The position numbers and the translations under genes were made by a program. This document shows, piece after piece, positions 51,335 to 59,523 of a stretch of DNA of 60,484 nt. The notes under the pieces were generated by a model. The model saw only the letters and a list, made by a program, of their open reading frames with translations. It was not told the DNA's origin and ran no database searches. The DNA lies in the NCBI RefSeq assembly GCF_007827595.1, contig NZ_VISR01000044.1:1-60484 (forward strand). Reading direction: 5' to 3'. Within the stretch, counting starts at the first letter, position 1. Each line of letters begins with the position of its first letter. The stretch is from Streptomyces sp. BK340 (GTDB taxonomy: Bacteria > Actinomycetota > Actinomycetes > Streptomycetales > Streptomycetaceae).

Positions 51335-52897
51335 ATGAACACGCACCGCGCCCTGACCACCCTCGGCTGCGCCCTGACCGTCGTGCTCGCGACAGCCGGG
51401 TCCGCAGCGCCACCGACACAGCCCGCTCCGCCGGCCGCCGCCACGACGGTACGCACCCACAACGGCCTGGTGCGGGGCGTCGCCCACGACGGCTACCGCA
51501 CCTTCGAGGGCATCCCCTACGCGGCACCCCCGGTCGGCAGGCTGCGCTGGGCGCCGCCCCGCCCAGCGGACTCCTGGTCCGGGGTCCGGGACGCGACCCG
51601 GCCCGCCGGCGCGTGCCCGCAGCCGCCCGGCGAGATTCCCGGCGGAAGCTCTGACGAGGACTGTCTCCACCTGAACGTCACGACGCCCGACGGCGCGGGA
51701 CCGGCACGCTCCCGTCCGGTGATCGTGTGGCTGCACGGCGGCGGCTTCACCACCGGCGCGGGCAGCTCGTACGACGCCCACCGCATGGCCGTCCGCGGCG
51801 ATGTCGTGGTCGTCACAGTCAACTACCGCCTCGGGGCTCTCGGCTTCCTCGCGCACAGCGGGCTGCCCGGCTCCGGCACCTTCGGCCTGGCCGACCAGCA
51901 GGCAGCGCTGCGCTGGGTCCGCGCCGAGATCGGCGCCTTCGGAGGCGACGCGCACAACGTGACGCTGGCCGGTGAGTCGGCGGGCGGCTACAGCGTCTGC
52001 GCCCAGCTCGCCGCACCCGCCGCCGCGGGACTCTTCGACCGCGCGATCATCGAGAGCGGCCCGTGCACCGGCCGCCCCGACCGTCCGTTCGCTCCGTCCT
52101 CCGTCCCCCTGTCCACGGCGCGCACCGCGGGAACCGACCTCGCGGCAAAGGTGGGCTGCGGCTCCGCCCGCGACACGATGGCCTGTCTGCGGCGCGTGGA
52201 CGTATCCCGTCTCCTTGCGACCCAGGAGACCGACCAACAGCCCTCATACGCCACCCCGTTGCTGCCCAGCGACCCCGCGGCGGCGATCGCCGCCGGCCAC
52301 TTCCACCGCGTCCCCGTACTCATCGGCAACAACCACGACGAGGGCAACGGCTGGGCCGCCGGGATCGTCCAGGCCGGCCATCCCGTCACTCCCGCCACCT
52401 GGCCCGACGTCGCAGCCACCTTCTTCCCCTCCCCAGGGCAGGCGAAGGCGATCGTCCGCGAGTACCCGGTGCACCGTACCGACGGCGGCCCGGTGTTCGG
52501 CGCCGTCATCGGCGACGCGAACTTCGCCTGCCCGACGGCGCGTACCGGCAGCCTGCTCGCCGCCCATGTACCCGTCCGGCGCTACGAGTTCGCCGACGAG
52601 CATGCCCCGCCGCTCACCCCGGGCACGCCGCCGTTCCCGCTCGGCGCACCGCACGCGAGCGAACTGCCCTACCTGTTCGACCTGGGCGGCCGCCCCCGCG
52701 ACCTGACCGCGGCTCAGCACCGGCTGGCCGACACCATGATCGACTACTGGACCCGTTTCGCCCGCACCGCCGACCCGAACGGCCCGTCCTTGCCGCACTG
52801 GCCCCGGCAGACGGCGCTGTCCCTGGCGCCGGACCACATCATCCCCACCCGCACGGCGCAGACCCACCACTGCGCGTTCTGGAACGCCCTCCAGTGA
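51335..52897 (+). CDS. secreted type-B carboxylesterase
   Basis: A 520-residue carboxylesterase/lipase. The signal peptide is short and moderately hydrophobic (LTTLGCALTVVLATAGSAAP, ending near residue 28). Core motifs: GIPYAAPPVGRLRWAPPRPA, EDCLHLNV, IVWLHGGGFTTGAGSS (oxyanion hole), and the nucleophile elbow VTLAGESAGGYSVCAQLAAP (Ser near 213). A Glu/Asp and His catalytic pair would lie in the C-terminal half (NNHDEGNGW; DEHAPPLTPG and HASELPYLFD). The gene follows the GPP34 gene closely. Confidence 0.9.
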   Translation: MNTHRALTTLGCALTVVLATAGSAAPPTQPAPPAAATTVRTHNGLVRGVAHDGYRTFEGIPYAAPPVGRLRWAPPRPADSWSGVRDATRPAGACPQPPGEIPGGSSDEDCLHLNVTTPDGAGPARSRPVIVWLHGGGFTTGAGSSYDAHRMAVRGDVVVVTVNYRLGALGFLAHSGLPGSGTFGLADQQAALRWVRAEIGAFGGDAHNVTLAGESAGGYSVCAQLAAPAAAGLFDRAIIESGPCTGRPDRPFAPSSVPLSTARTAGTDLAAKVGCGSARDTMACLRRVDVSRLLATQETDQQPSYATPLLPSDPAAAIAAGHFHRVPVLIGNNHDEGNGWAAGIVQAGHPVTPATWPDVAATFFPSPGQAKAIVREYPVHRTDGGPVFGAVIGDANFACPTARTGSLLAAHVPVRRYEFADEHAPPLTPGTPPFPLGAPHASELPYLFDLGGRPRDLTAAQHRLADTMIDYWTRFARTADPNGPSLPHWPRQTALSLAPDHIIPTRTAQTHHCAFWNALQ

Positions 52898-53031
52898 CCG
52901 TGGAGACGACCGCCGTGAGGTCCCGCCCGGATGGCGGACCTCACGGCACGGACCTGTGGGGTGAGCCGGGCTCGATGTCGACCGGCGGGGCAGAAGAACG
53001 AGCAGGACCGCGCATGGTCCGCCGGTGGGCC

Positions 53032-53790
53032 CTACAGGTTGTAGCCGCCCGATACTTCGATGATCTGGGCGGTGACCCAGCGGCTCTCGTCGGAGACCAG
53101 TGCCGCGATCATCGCGCCGATGTCGCCGGGTTCACCGACACGGCCGAGCGCGGTCTTCGCGGCGAGGGCCGGAACCACCTCGGGGAAACGGGTGAAGGCG
53201 TCGTCGGCGATCCGGGTGCGGGTCGACCCCGGCGACACAGCGTTGACGCGGATGCCTCGCGTACTGAATTCCTTGGCCATGTACCGGGTCAGCACGTTCA
53301 GGCCGCCCTTCATCGACGCGTAGGCCGAGTAGCCGGGCTCCAGGCCGGCCGTCGCCGCCGAGTTGCTGCTGGTGTTGACGATGGCCCCGCCGTCCGCCAT
53401 CAGGGGCAGCAGCCGCTGCGTCAGGAAGTACGGGCCCTTGAGCAGGACCCGCATGAGCCTGTCGAATGTCTCCTCGGTCGTGTCCTCGATCAACGACGTC
53501 TGCGCGAAACCGGCGTTGTTGACCAGGTAGTCGAATGTGTCGCGCTGCCAGATGTCGCGCAGCACGGCGGTCACCGTGTCGCGGAACGCCCCGAAGGTGC
53601 CGCTCTCACCCACGTCCAGCGGCAGCGCGACAGCGGTGCCGCCCTCCTCCTCGATGGCGGCAGCCGTCTCCAGCCCTCCTTGCGGGTTGTTGCCGTAGGT
53701 CAGGATGACGCCGGTTCCACGCTTGGCGATCTCGATCGCGGCGCTTCGCCCGATGCCGGAGCTGGCTCCCGTGACGATGGCGACCTTCAT
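53032..53790 (-). CDS. SDR family oxidoreductase
   Basis: A 252-residue classical SDR. MKVAIVTGASSGIGRSAAIE has the TGxxxGIG motif; NNAGFAQTSL, NTSSNSAATAG with the Ser, and YSAYASMKGGLNVLTRYMA with the YxxxK pair follow. AGGAGG lies six bases before ATG 53790, so the longer frame to 53814 is rejected. It is the last of three minus-strand genes (monooxygenase-like, hydrolase, SDR) divergent from the AraC regulator and probably a catabolic set. Confidence 0.92.
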   Translation of the reverse strand: MKVAIVTGASSGIGRSAAIEIAKRGTGVILTYGNNPQGGLETAAAIEEEGGTAVALPLDVGESGTFGAFRDTVTAVLRDIWQRDTFDYLVNNAGFAQTSLIEDTTEETFDRLMRVLLKGPYFLTQRLLPLMADGGAIVNTSSNSAATAGLEPGYSAYASMKGGLNVLTRYMAKEFSTRGIRVNAVSPGSTRTRIADDAFTRFPEVVPALAAKTALGRVGEPGDIGAMIAALVSDESRWVTAQIIEVSGGYNL

Positions 53791-53841
53791 GGTGTTCCTC
53801 CTGGGTGCAGTCATGTGTGTGTACGTGAGTGGTGGGCGGCG

Positions 53842-54810
53842 CTACGCGGCGGAGTCCGGGAGCAGGATTCGGGCGAGCCAGTCGGTGCGGGTCCGGCGGG
53901 CCGTGGCCGAGATGCGCGCCTGCGGGTACAGCGCGTCGAACCCGTGGAAGCCGCCCGCCCAGACGTGGAGTTCGGCCTGGCCGCCGGCCGCCCAGATGCG
54001 GCCGGCGTAGTCGGTGTCCTCGTCACGGAATACTTCGGCGGAGCCGGTGTCGACGTAGGTGGTCGGCAGGTTCGAGAGGTCGTCGGCCAACGCGGGCGAG
54101 ATGTACGGGGATACCTCGTCGTCGGTGAGATCGCCGAGGACACAGCGCCATCCGAACTCGTTCATCTCGCGTGTCCAGACACCGGGTCCACCCGAGAACT
54201 GGCGGCTGGAGGCGCTGGTGTTGCGGTGGTCGAGCATGGGGCAGATCAGCATCTGCGCGGAGATCGCCGGGGTGCCGAGGTCGCGGGCGAGCAGGGTGAC
54301 GCCGGCGGCGAGACCGCCACCCGCGCTGGCGCCCGCGACGACGATCCGGGCGGGATCGATGCCGAGTTCGCCGGAGTGTTCGGCGACCCAGAGCAGCCCC
54401 TGGTAACAGTCGTCGACCAGGGCAGTACCGGTGGCCTCCGGCGCGAGCCGGTACTCCACGGAGACCACGACCGCGCCGAACCGGTCGAGCCACTCCAGTG
54501 GGATGTCGATCTGCGAGAAGCGGTCGCCCATGACCATCCCGCCCCCGTGCATCCAGTAGACGCAGGGTGCCGCGGTGGTGCGATCGGTGTTCATGGCGCT
54601 GAACACCGACAAGAGGATCGGGGTACCGTCCTCGACGGGCACGGTGACCTCGCGCCGCTCGACCTGACGATGGGCGAGGAGGGACTCGACGGGCGTCGAC
54701 GGAAGCCGGCGCAGTTGCGCGAGAACTTCCGGGCTGAGCTGCGGCATCAGCGGCATGTCGGCCAGCAGGTAACGCAGTTCGGGGTCCAGGCCGGGGCGTG
54801 CCGTGGTCAT
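53842..54810 (-). CDS. alpha/beta hydrolase, HSL family
   Basis: A 322-residue hydrolase of the hormone-sensitive-lipase group. Oxyanion-hole motif YWMHGGGMVMGD (HGGG), nucleophile elbow VVAGASAGGGLAAGVTLLAR (Ser near 167), and the C-terminal His region WAGGFHGFDALYPQ. No signal peptide, so cytoplasmic. It sits 51 bases upstream of the SDR and about 130 bases after the monooxygenase-like gene in the same direction. Suggested role: ester cleavage in the pathway controlled by AraC. Confidence 0.9.
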   Translation of the reverse strand: MTTARPGLDPELRYLLADMPLMPQLSPEVLAQLRRLPSTPVESLLAHRQVERREVTVPVEDGTPILLSVFSAMNTDRTTAAPCVYWMHGGGMVMGDRFSQIDIPLEWLDRFGAVVVSVEYRLAPEATGTALVDDCYQGLLWVAEHSGELGIDPARIVVAGASAGGGLAAGVTLLARDLGTPAISAQMLICPMLDHRNTSASSRQFSGGPGVWTREMNEFGWRCVLGDLTDDEVSPYISPALADDLSNLPTTYVDTGSAEVFRDEDTDYAGRIWAAGGQAELHVWAGGFHGFDALYPQARISATARRTRTDWLARILLPDSAA

Positions 54811-54939
54811 GTTTGCTGCCTTTCGTGCGGTGGTGCCGGAGGCCGGGCGAGTAGAGGGGCGCTCGGCGGGAGCCGAGCCGGCGGGGCCGGGACGGCACGG
54901 AGCTGGAGTGGCTGGGCGCCGGAATGCCCCGGCGCCGGA

Positions 54940-55257
54940 TCAGAAGGCGGCCCTGCCGCAAACCGGCACGTAGTCGCTGTACACGGATTCCTTGGCGAGC
55001 AGTCCGTCGATCTGGGCCACGATGGCCTGGGCGGCTTCACCGGCGAAGATCCGGTGGTGGTCCTCCTCGCTGGTCCAGCCCTCGGTGACGTGGACGACGT
55101 CGGGGTCGGACGCGGAACGGGAGACCAGGTAGACGACGCAGTGTTCGCTCGCGCCGGGGCTGCCCTCGTTCAGGCCGGTCAGCAGCAGGTCGATCAGACG
55201 GTCGCCCATGCCGGGCCTGGCGGTCAGCGTGGCGTTGAAGCCGTATGTGGCGATCAT
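54940..55257 (-). CDS. antibiotic biosynthesis monooxygenase (ABM) domain protein
   Basis: A 105-residue protein of the ABM dimeric alpha-beta barrel fold: TYGFNATLTARPGMGDRLID, CVVYLVSRSASDPDVVHVTE then GWTSEEDHHRIFAGEAAQAI. Such proteins include quinol monooxygenases such as YgiN as well as proteins with no cofactor. GAGGG lies five bases before the ATG. It is the first gene of the AraC-divergent set; no AraC-like site is visible within the gene itself. Confidence 0.85.
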   Translation of the reverse strand: MIATYGFNATLTARPGMGDRLIDLLLTGLNEGSPGASEHCVVYLVSRSASDPDVVHVTEGWTSEEDHHRIFAGEAAQAIVAQIDGLLAKESVYSDYVPVCGRAAF

Positions 55258-55327
55258 GGAAGCCCTCTTAGTCGGTGGTGGAGTGAGGTGATTCCATTCA
55301 ACCGACGTGACCTGCGAAAACGTTAGA

Positions 55328-55359
55328 ACGATGCTCGCTCGTACTTGCACGATCCTCGC
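55328..55359. promoter_or_regulatory. AraC-type direct repeat operator
   Basis: ACGATGCTCGC (55328-55338) and ACGATCCTCGC (55349-55359) are direct repeats with one mismatch, starting 21 bases apart, two helical turns. This is the geometry of AraC-family half-sites. They lie in the divergent gap between the AraC gene and the monooxygenase-like gene, about 70 bases from the latter's start. Confidence 0.6.
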
Positions 55360-55401
55360 GGTCACGGGAGTCCCGGGGCAAAATGGTGCTGCACTGGACG
55401 C

Positions 55402-56319
55402 ATGCACCTGGAAGAGCTCCGCACCCTGCTGGCCCGGCATGCCAGGCCCGACTGGACCACCGCCGTCGACGGTGTCCTCATCTCGAAGGTCGACCGGTCG
55501 GATCCGCCGACGCCCTCGATGTCCGGCACGGTGCTGGCGGTCATCGCCCAGGGCGCCAAACGGCTCGCCCTGGGTGAGCGGGTCTACGAGTACGGGCCCG
55601 GGCAGTACCTGGTCGCATCCGTCGATCTGCCCGTCACCGGTCAGTTCACCCGGGCCGACCCCGACCACCCGGCGCTCGGATTCGGTCTCGTGCTGGAACC
55701 GTCCGCCGTTGCCGAGCTGCTGCTCGAAGCCGGGCCCGCAGACATCCCCCGGGCCGGCGGGGGCGCGCCGTCAGGCATCGCTGTCAGCGACGCTTCGGCC
55801 GCGCTGCTCGACGCGGTGGTCCGGCTACTGCGCCTGCTCGACGAGCCCCGGGACCGGGCCGTGCTGGCCCCACTGGTCAAGCGCGAGATCCTGTGGCGCC
55901 TGATCACCGGCGAGCAGGGTGCGACGGTGCGTGAGCTCGGTCTGGCCGACAGCAGCCTCAGCCACATCTCCAGGGCCGTGCGCTGGATCCGCGAGCACTA
56001 CGCGCAGGCCTTCCGCGTCGAGGACGTCGCGCGCCTTTCCGGCATGAGCGTCTCCGCCTTCTACCGCAACTTCCAGGCGGTGACGGCGATGAGCCCCATC
56101 CAGTTCCAGAAGCAGATCCGGTTGCAGGAGGCCCGGCTGCTGCTCGCCACCCACCCCGGCGACGTCACCGGAGTCGGCCAGCGCGTCGGCTACGACAACC
56201 CGTCACAGTTCAGCCGTGAATACCGCCGCCAGTTCGGCGCGCCCCCCAGTCAGGACGCCGCCCGCCTGCGTCGCACCGTGCGCGCGCCAGCGGGTACCCC
56301 GGCAGGTGTGCTTCCCTGA
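55402..56319 (+). CDS. AraC family transcriptional regulator
   Basis: A 305-residue regulator. The N-terminal AraC_N/cupin-like effector domain contains VLAVIAQGAKRLALGERVYE, YGPGQYLVASVDLPVTGQFT and LLDAVVRLLRLLDEPRDRAV. The C-terminal double HTH (residues about 200-290) has IREHYAQAFRVEDVARLSGM, SAFYRNFQAVTAMSPIQFQK and VGQRVGYDNPSQFSREYRRQ. The ATG at 55402 is preferred over 55345, which would add a nonconserved extension. Divergent from the three-gene ABM-hydrolase-SDR set, it is the likely activator, binding the 21-base-spaced repeats. Confidence 0.92.
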   Translation: MHLEELRTLLARHARPDWTTAVDGVLISKVDRSDPPTPSMSGTVLAVIAQGAKRLALGERVYEYGPGQYLVASVDLPVTGQFTRADPDHPALGFGLVLEPSAVAELLLEAGPADIPRAGGGAPSGIAVSDASAALLDAVVRLLRLLDEPRDRAVLAPLVKREILWRLITGEQGATVRELGLADSSLSHISRAVRWIREHYAQAFRVEDVARLSGMSVSAFYRNFQAVTAMSPIQFQKQIRLQEARLLLATHPGDVTGVGQRVGYDNPSQFSREYRRQFGAPPSQDAARLRRTVRAPAGTPAGVLP

Positions 56320-56471
56320 GCCGGTTGGACCGCGGTGGAGAATCTGGCATGCGGTAGCGAGGATCGCCCTACGATGTCCGCAGGTCACAGACCTTGGTGG
56401 GGGCGCCGGCGACGCGACGCTCGCCGTCGTTGCGCTCCTGCCGGAACCGGTAGCACGTGATGCCGGATGGG

Positions 56472-56942
56472 TCAGAAGGGCTTGGTCGGCAGGTACTTGC
56501 CGTCCAGGGTGATGACGGCGCGCTCGCCACCTTCGGGGTCGGCGACCTTCTTCACGTCGAGCTTGAAGTTGATCGCGGAGATGATGCCGTCCCCGAACTG
56601 CTCGTGGACCAGTGCCTTCAGGGTGGTGCCGTAGACCTGGAGCATCTCGTAGAAGCGGTAGATGGTCGGGTCGGTGGGGATGCCGCCGGAGATCGAACCG
56701 CGGGTGGGGATCGTCTGGAGCAGCATGGCCGCGTTCTGGTCCAGTTCCAGCAGCTCGGCGACGGCCTTCGCGGACGCTTCGGGCAGGGCGTGCTGGCCCA
56801 GGACGGCGGCGGTGGTGAAGGCGACCGACAGCCCTGAGACGTCGGCGATCTGCTGCCAGGAGAGGTTCTTGCGGGTCTTGGCCTCAACCGCGGCGGCGGC
56901 GAGTGCCTGGCGGGCGGTGGGGTCGAACTGGGCGTGCATCAT
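56472..56942 (-). CDS. cynS: cyanate hydratase (cyanase)
   Basis: Cyanase of 156 residues, the same length as the E. coli enzyme. It converts cyanate and bicarbonate to carbamate and then ammonia plus CO2. Catalytic residues are at the canonical positions: Arg96 and Glu99 in IYRFYEMLQVYG and Ser122 in GIISAINFKLDVKK. The N-terminal HTH-like domain (LSWQQIADVSGLSVAFTTAA) and the C-terminal dimerisation strand (GERAVITLDGKYLPTKPF) are complete. The gene is downstream of a beta-carbonic anhydrase gene in the same direction, matching the cynTS order. ATG 56942 or 56939 could be used. Confidence 0.95.
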   Translation of the reverse strand: MMHAQFDPTARQALAAAAVEAKTRKNLSWQQIADVSGLSVAFTTAAVLGQHALPEASAKAVAELLELDQNAAMLLQTIPTRGSISGGIPTDPTIYRFYEMLQVYGTTLKALVHEQFGDGIISAINFKLDVKKVADPEGGERAVITLDGKYLPTKPF

Positions 56943-57084
56943 GAGAGGGGATCCTTTTCTGGGGGGTCGGTTCGCGCGGGAAGGCGTACCGGCGGGTTGT
57001 CGGGAGTGGTGGTCCCGTGGGTCGGGCTGCGTACGGGACCGTGTCAACGGCTCGGGGGAGGGGAGGGAGCGGGCCGGGCCCTCG

Positions 57085-57690
57085 TCAGGAAGCGAGGGCG
57101 GCACCCGTGCCGGCGGCGTCGAGCCGTTCGACGCGCCCGGTGCCGATGTCGAAGACCCAGCCGTGCAGTGTCACCCTGTCCTCCGCGAGCGCCCGGGCGA
57201 CAGAGGGGTGGGTGGCCAGGTTCGCCAGCTGGGCATGCACGTTCTGGCGCACCAGGGCCGCTGTCTTCTGTGGGCCCGCCGCCATGCCGGCGGTGCGGCC
57301 CATGGCGGCGTCCGCGTGCCGCAGCCATTCGGCGACGACGGGAGCGCTGCTGAGGTCGTGGCCCTCGGCCAGGGCAGTCATCGCGCCGCAGGCGGAGTGC
57401 CCGCAGACGACGATGTCGCTCACGGCGAGCACGGCGACGGCGTACTCGATGCTCGCCGTGACCCCGTTGGCGCCGGGGCTGTAGGCGGGGACGAGGTTGC
57501 CGGCAGTGCGGATGACGAACAGCTCGCCCGGCTCGCCCTGGGTGATCAGCTCCGGTACGACACGGGCGTCCGAGCAGCCGATGAACAGCGTGTGCGGCGT
57601 GTGATGCGCGGCCAGGTGGGCGAAGAGGTCCGCCTTGGCCGGGAAGACGTCCTGCTGGAAACGCGCGACGCCGTCGGCGAGGTCGGGCAT
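57085..57690 (-). CDS. cynT: beta-class carbonic anhydrase of the cyanate module
   Basis: A 201-residue beta-carbonic anhydrase. Zinc ligands Cys39, His98 and Cys101 lie in FIGCSDARVVP and CGHSACGAM, with the Asp41-Arg43 dyad. It keeps bicarbonate available for cyanase and prevents CO2 loss, as CynT in E. coli. The ATG at 57690 has AAGGGAG upstream, so the longer frame to 57744 is rejected. It is divergent from a LysR gene whose intergenic region holds an LTTR box, completing a cyn regulon. Gene order is cynR (divergent), cynT, cynS; no cynX transporter is seen. Confidence 0.9.
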   Translation of the reverse strand: MPDLADGVARFQQDVFPAKADLFAHLAAHHTPHTLFIGCSDARVVPELITQGEPGELFVIRTAGNLVPAYSPGANGVTASIEYAVAVLAVSDIVVCGHSACGAMTALAEGHDLSSAPVVAEWLRHADAAMGRTAGMAAGPQKTAALVRQNVHAQLANLATHPSVARALAEDRVTLHGWVFDIGTGRVERLDAAGTGAALAS

Positions 57691-57732
57691 GGGGTCACTC
57701 CCTTCGGTGGCTGCCAGCCTCCCTGGGCCGGC

Positions 57733-57793
57733 GATATCCACCATGCATGACCTGCGGCTATAGAGTCCAAGCGCTGATATCCATCACTGTTAT
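57733..57793. promoter_or_regulatory. LysR-type operator between cynR and cynT
   Basis: ATA-N11-TAT at 57777-57793 fits the LysR T-N11-A box. A related block GATATCCACCA (57733) parallels GATATCCATCA (57776), a second possible subsite toward cynT. Two copies of CTATAG also lie here. Layout suits repression of cynR and cyanate-dependent activation of cynTS. Confidence 0.55.
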
Positions 57794-57816
57794 TGGCCTC
57801 ACCTATAGTTGACTTT

Positions 57817-58725
57817 ATGGCCACCCTGGAATTGCGTCACCTGCGCTACCTGCTCGCCGTGGCCGAACGGGGCAACTTCACCCGCGCCGCCGAAGAGCTG
57901 CACATCTCCCAGCCCACGCTGTCCCAGCAGATCAAACAGCTCGAACGTGCCCTCGACGTGCAGCTGCTGGATCGCACCGGCCGCACGGTGCGCCTCACGG
58001 ACGCGGGTGCCGTCTACGTCGACCACGCCCAGCGCGCACTCCGCGACCTGGCCGCAGCCGAACGCGCCATCCACGACGTCCAGGACCTCTCCCGCGGTCA
58101 CCTGCGCCTGGGCGTCACCCCCACCTTCACCGCCTATCTCGTCGGCCCGCTCATCGCGGAGCTCCACACTCACCACCCCCGCATCGGTCTGACCATGACG
58201 GAGACGACCCAGGACGGGATCGAAGCGGCCCTGCTCGCCGACGACCTCGACCTCGGCATCGCCTTCACCGGTCCCCATCTGCCCGGCATCACCGCGACAC
58301 CGCTGTTCACCGAAACCCTCAGCCTGGTAGCCGCCACCCAGCACAACCGGACACCGCCTGAACCGCTAGGCGTTCGCGCCTTGCAGGAGAGGGAACTCGC
58401 CCTGCTCAGCGGTGACTTCGCCACTCGCGGCCACATCGACGCCTACCTCGCCGAGCATCGGGTCGCCCCCCGTATCGCAGTCGAGGCCAACTCCATCCAG
58501 GCCCTCACCGAAATCGTCCAGCGCACCACGTTGGCCACGGTTCTCCCGGACGCCATCACCCACGACCATCCCCACCTCACCCCCATCCCGCTCGACCCGC
58601 CCCTGCCCACCCGCTCCGTGGCCCTGCTGTCACGTGAAGGCGCCTACCGCAGCGCCGCCGGCCGCGCCTTCGCTCAACTCACCCACAGCCTCGTCCGCGC
58701 TCGTGGGTACGCCCCGCCTTCCTGA
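57817..58725 (+). CDS. cynR: LysR-type regulator of the cyanate module
   Basis: A 302-residue LysR regulator. The N-terminal HTH is LRHLRYLLAVAERGNFTRAA then EELHISQPTLSQQIKQLERA, followed by LLDRTGRTVRLTDAGAV. The effector-binding domain (about 90-295) contains LGVTPTFTAYLVGPLIAELH and GIAFTGPHLPGITATPLFTE. The overall pattern and its position divergent from cynTS support CynR function, with cyanate as inducer by homology. The ATG at 57817 is preferred over 57793, which would overlap the operator. Confidence 0.88.
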   Translation: MATLELRHLRYLLAVAERGNFTRAAEELHISQPTLSQQIKQLERALDVQLLDRTGRTVRLTDAGAVYVDHAQRALRDLAAAERAIHDVQDLSRGHLRLGVTPTFTAYLVGPLIAELHTHHPRIGLTMTETTQDGIEAALLADDLDLGIAFTGPHLPGITATPLFTETLSLVAATQHNRTPPEPLGVRALQERELALLSGDFATRGHIDAYLAEHRVAPRIAVEANSIQALTEIVQRTTLATVLPDAITHDHPHLTPIPLDPPLPTRSVALLSREGAYRSAAGRAFAQLTHSLVRARGYAPPS

Positions 58726-58775
58726 CTGGGCCATCTCCGCCGAGGCGGGATCCGCGCAGTCATCCCTCGGCCTCC

Positions 58776-58950
58776 GAGCAGGTTCGCCACCGCCTGCGGC
58801 GAAGCCGTACCGGCGGTCGCCCACCAGTTTTCGACGCCGCGGCATACAAGCATCGGGACTCGGCAGGGAGATGCATCAACAGGCTCAAGCGATGCGGCCG
58901 CAGCCGGACCGTGATCCAGATCAGCCGCTACCTGCTCATTCCCGTTCGGA
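58776..58950 (+). pseudogene. IS5-family transposase C-terminal remnant
   Basis: From about 58830 the plus strand reads FDAAAYKHRDSAGRCINRLK, matching the C-terminal FDxxAYRxRNxVERCINRLK block of IS5-type transposases, including the position of the last catalytic Glu (here replaced by Gly in AGRC). The rest is degenerate. An IS5 relic of the same group also lies at the left end of the window. Confidence 0.6.
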
Positions 58951-59199
58951 TGCTCCCCAGGGGCCTTGTCTCCCACGGCCGTTGGCGGCTGTAGGCCGAG
59001 GTTGCCGGTGATCGATAACGAGACACCCAACGAGAGGAAGTGTGTCCGGGTGGGATCCTGCAATCGATCAAGATCCTTCCCTGCGCTGTGCAAGTGCCGC
59101 ACCAGAGGGGTCGCCAGTAGGGGGCGAGTGGTCGAGACACTGAACCCCAGTCACCCACAGAGACGCACCCAGCAGCCCGATTGTGACACCCGATGCGCC

Positions 59200-59430
59200 G
59201 ACGCCGACCTTCCCGAACTGCAGCGTTTAGCGACAACCATCGAGACATGGTGGCCAGAGATCCTCGCGTTCCTGCACACCGGGATCACCAACGCCGGCTC
59301 CGAAGGCACCAACCGGGTCATCAAGACCATCGCCCGCGACGCCTACGGCTTCCGCAACCCCGGCAACCAGCGCTTACGCACCCGCTGCGCGACCACCCGT
59401 CGAGCCCGTGGACTCCTTGATGCCCGCTAA
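59200..59430 (+). pseudogene. ISL3-family transposase C-terminal fragment
   Basis: Roughly 75 codons match the C-terminus of ISL3 (IS204/IS1001/IS1165) transposases: PELQRLATTIETWWPEILAF, then LHTGITNAGSEGTNRVIKTI and ARDAYGFRNPGNQRLRTRCA, with the catalytic Glu in SEGTNR. Upstream domains are missing; the region from 58950 to about 59190 has no recognisable transposase sequence. Confidence 0.8.
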
Positions 59431-59523
59431 ATTCGTTGAGCCCGCACCCTGCAATCGTGTTGGCTAGCGGCACCGAACTGTCAGGACCGCAGCTGTCCGC
59501 TTGGCTGTAGCAGGGAGTTAAAC

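Noticed and set aside
52063..55326. 1087-codon plus-strand frame
   Set aside because: It crosses an esterase, SDR, hydrolase and monooxygenase gene on the other frames or strand; product is Arg/Gly-rich without a domain.
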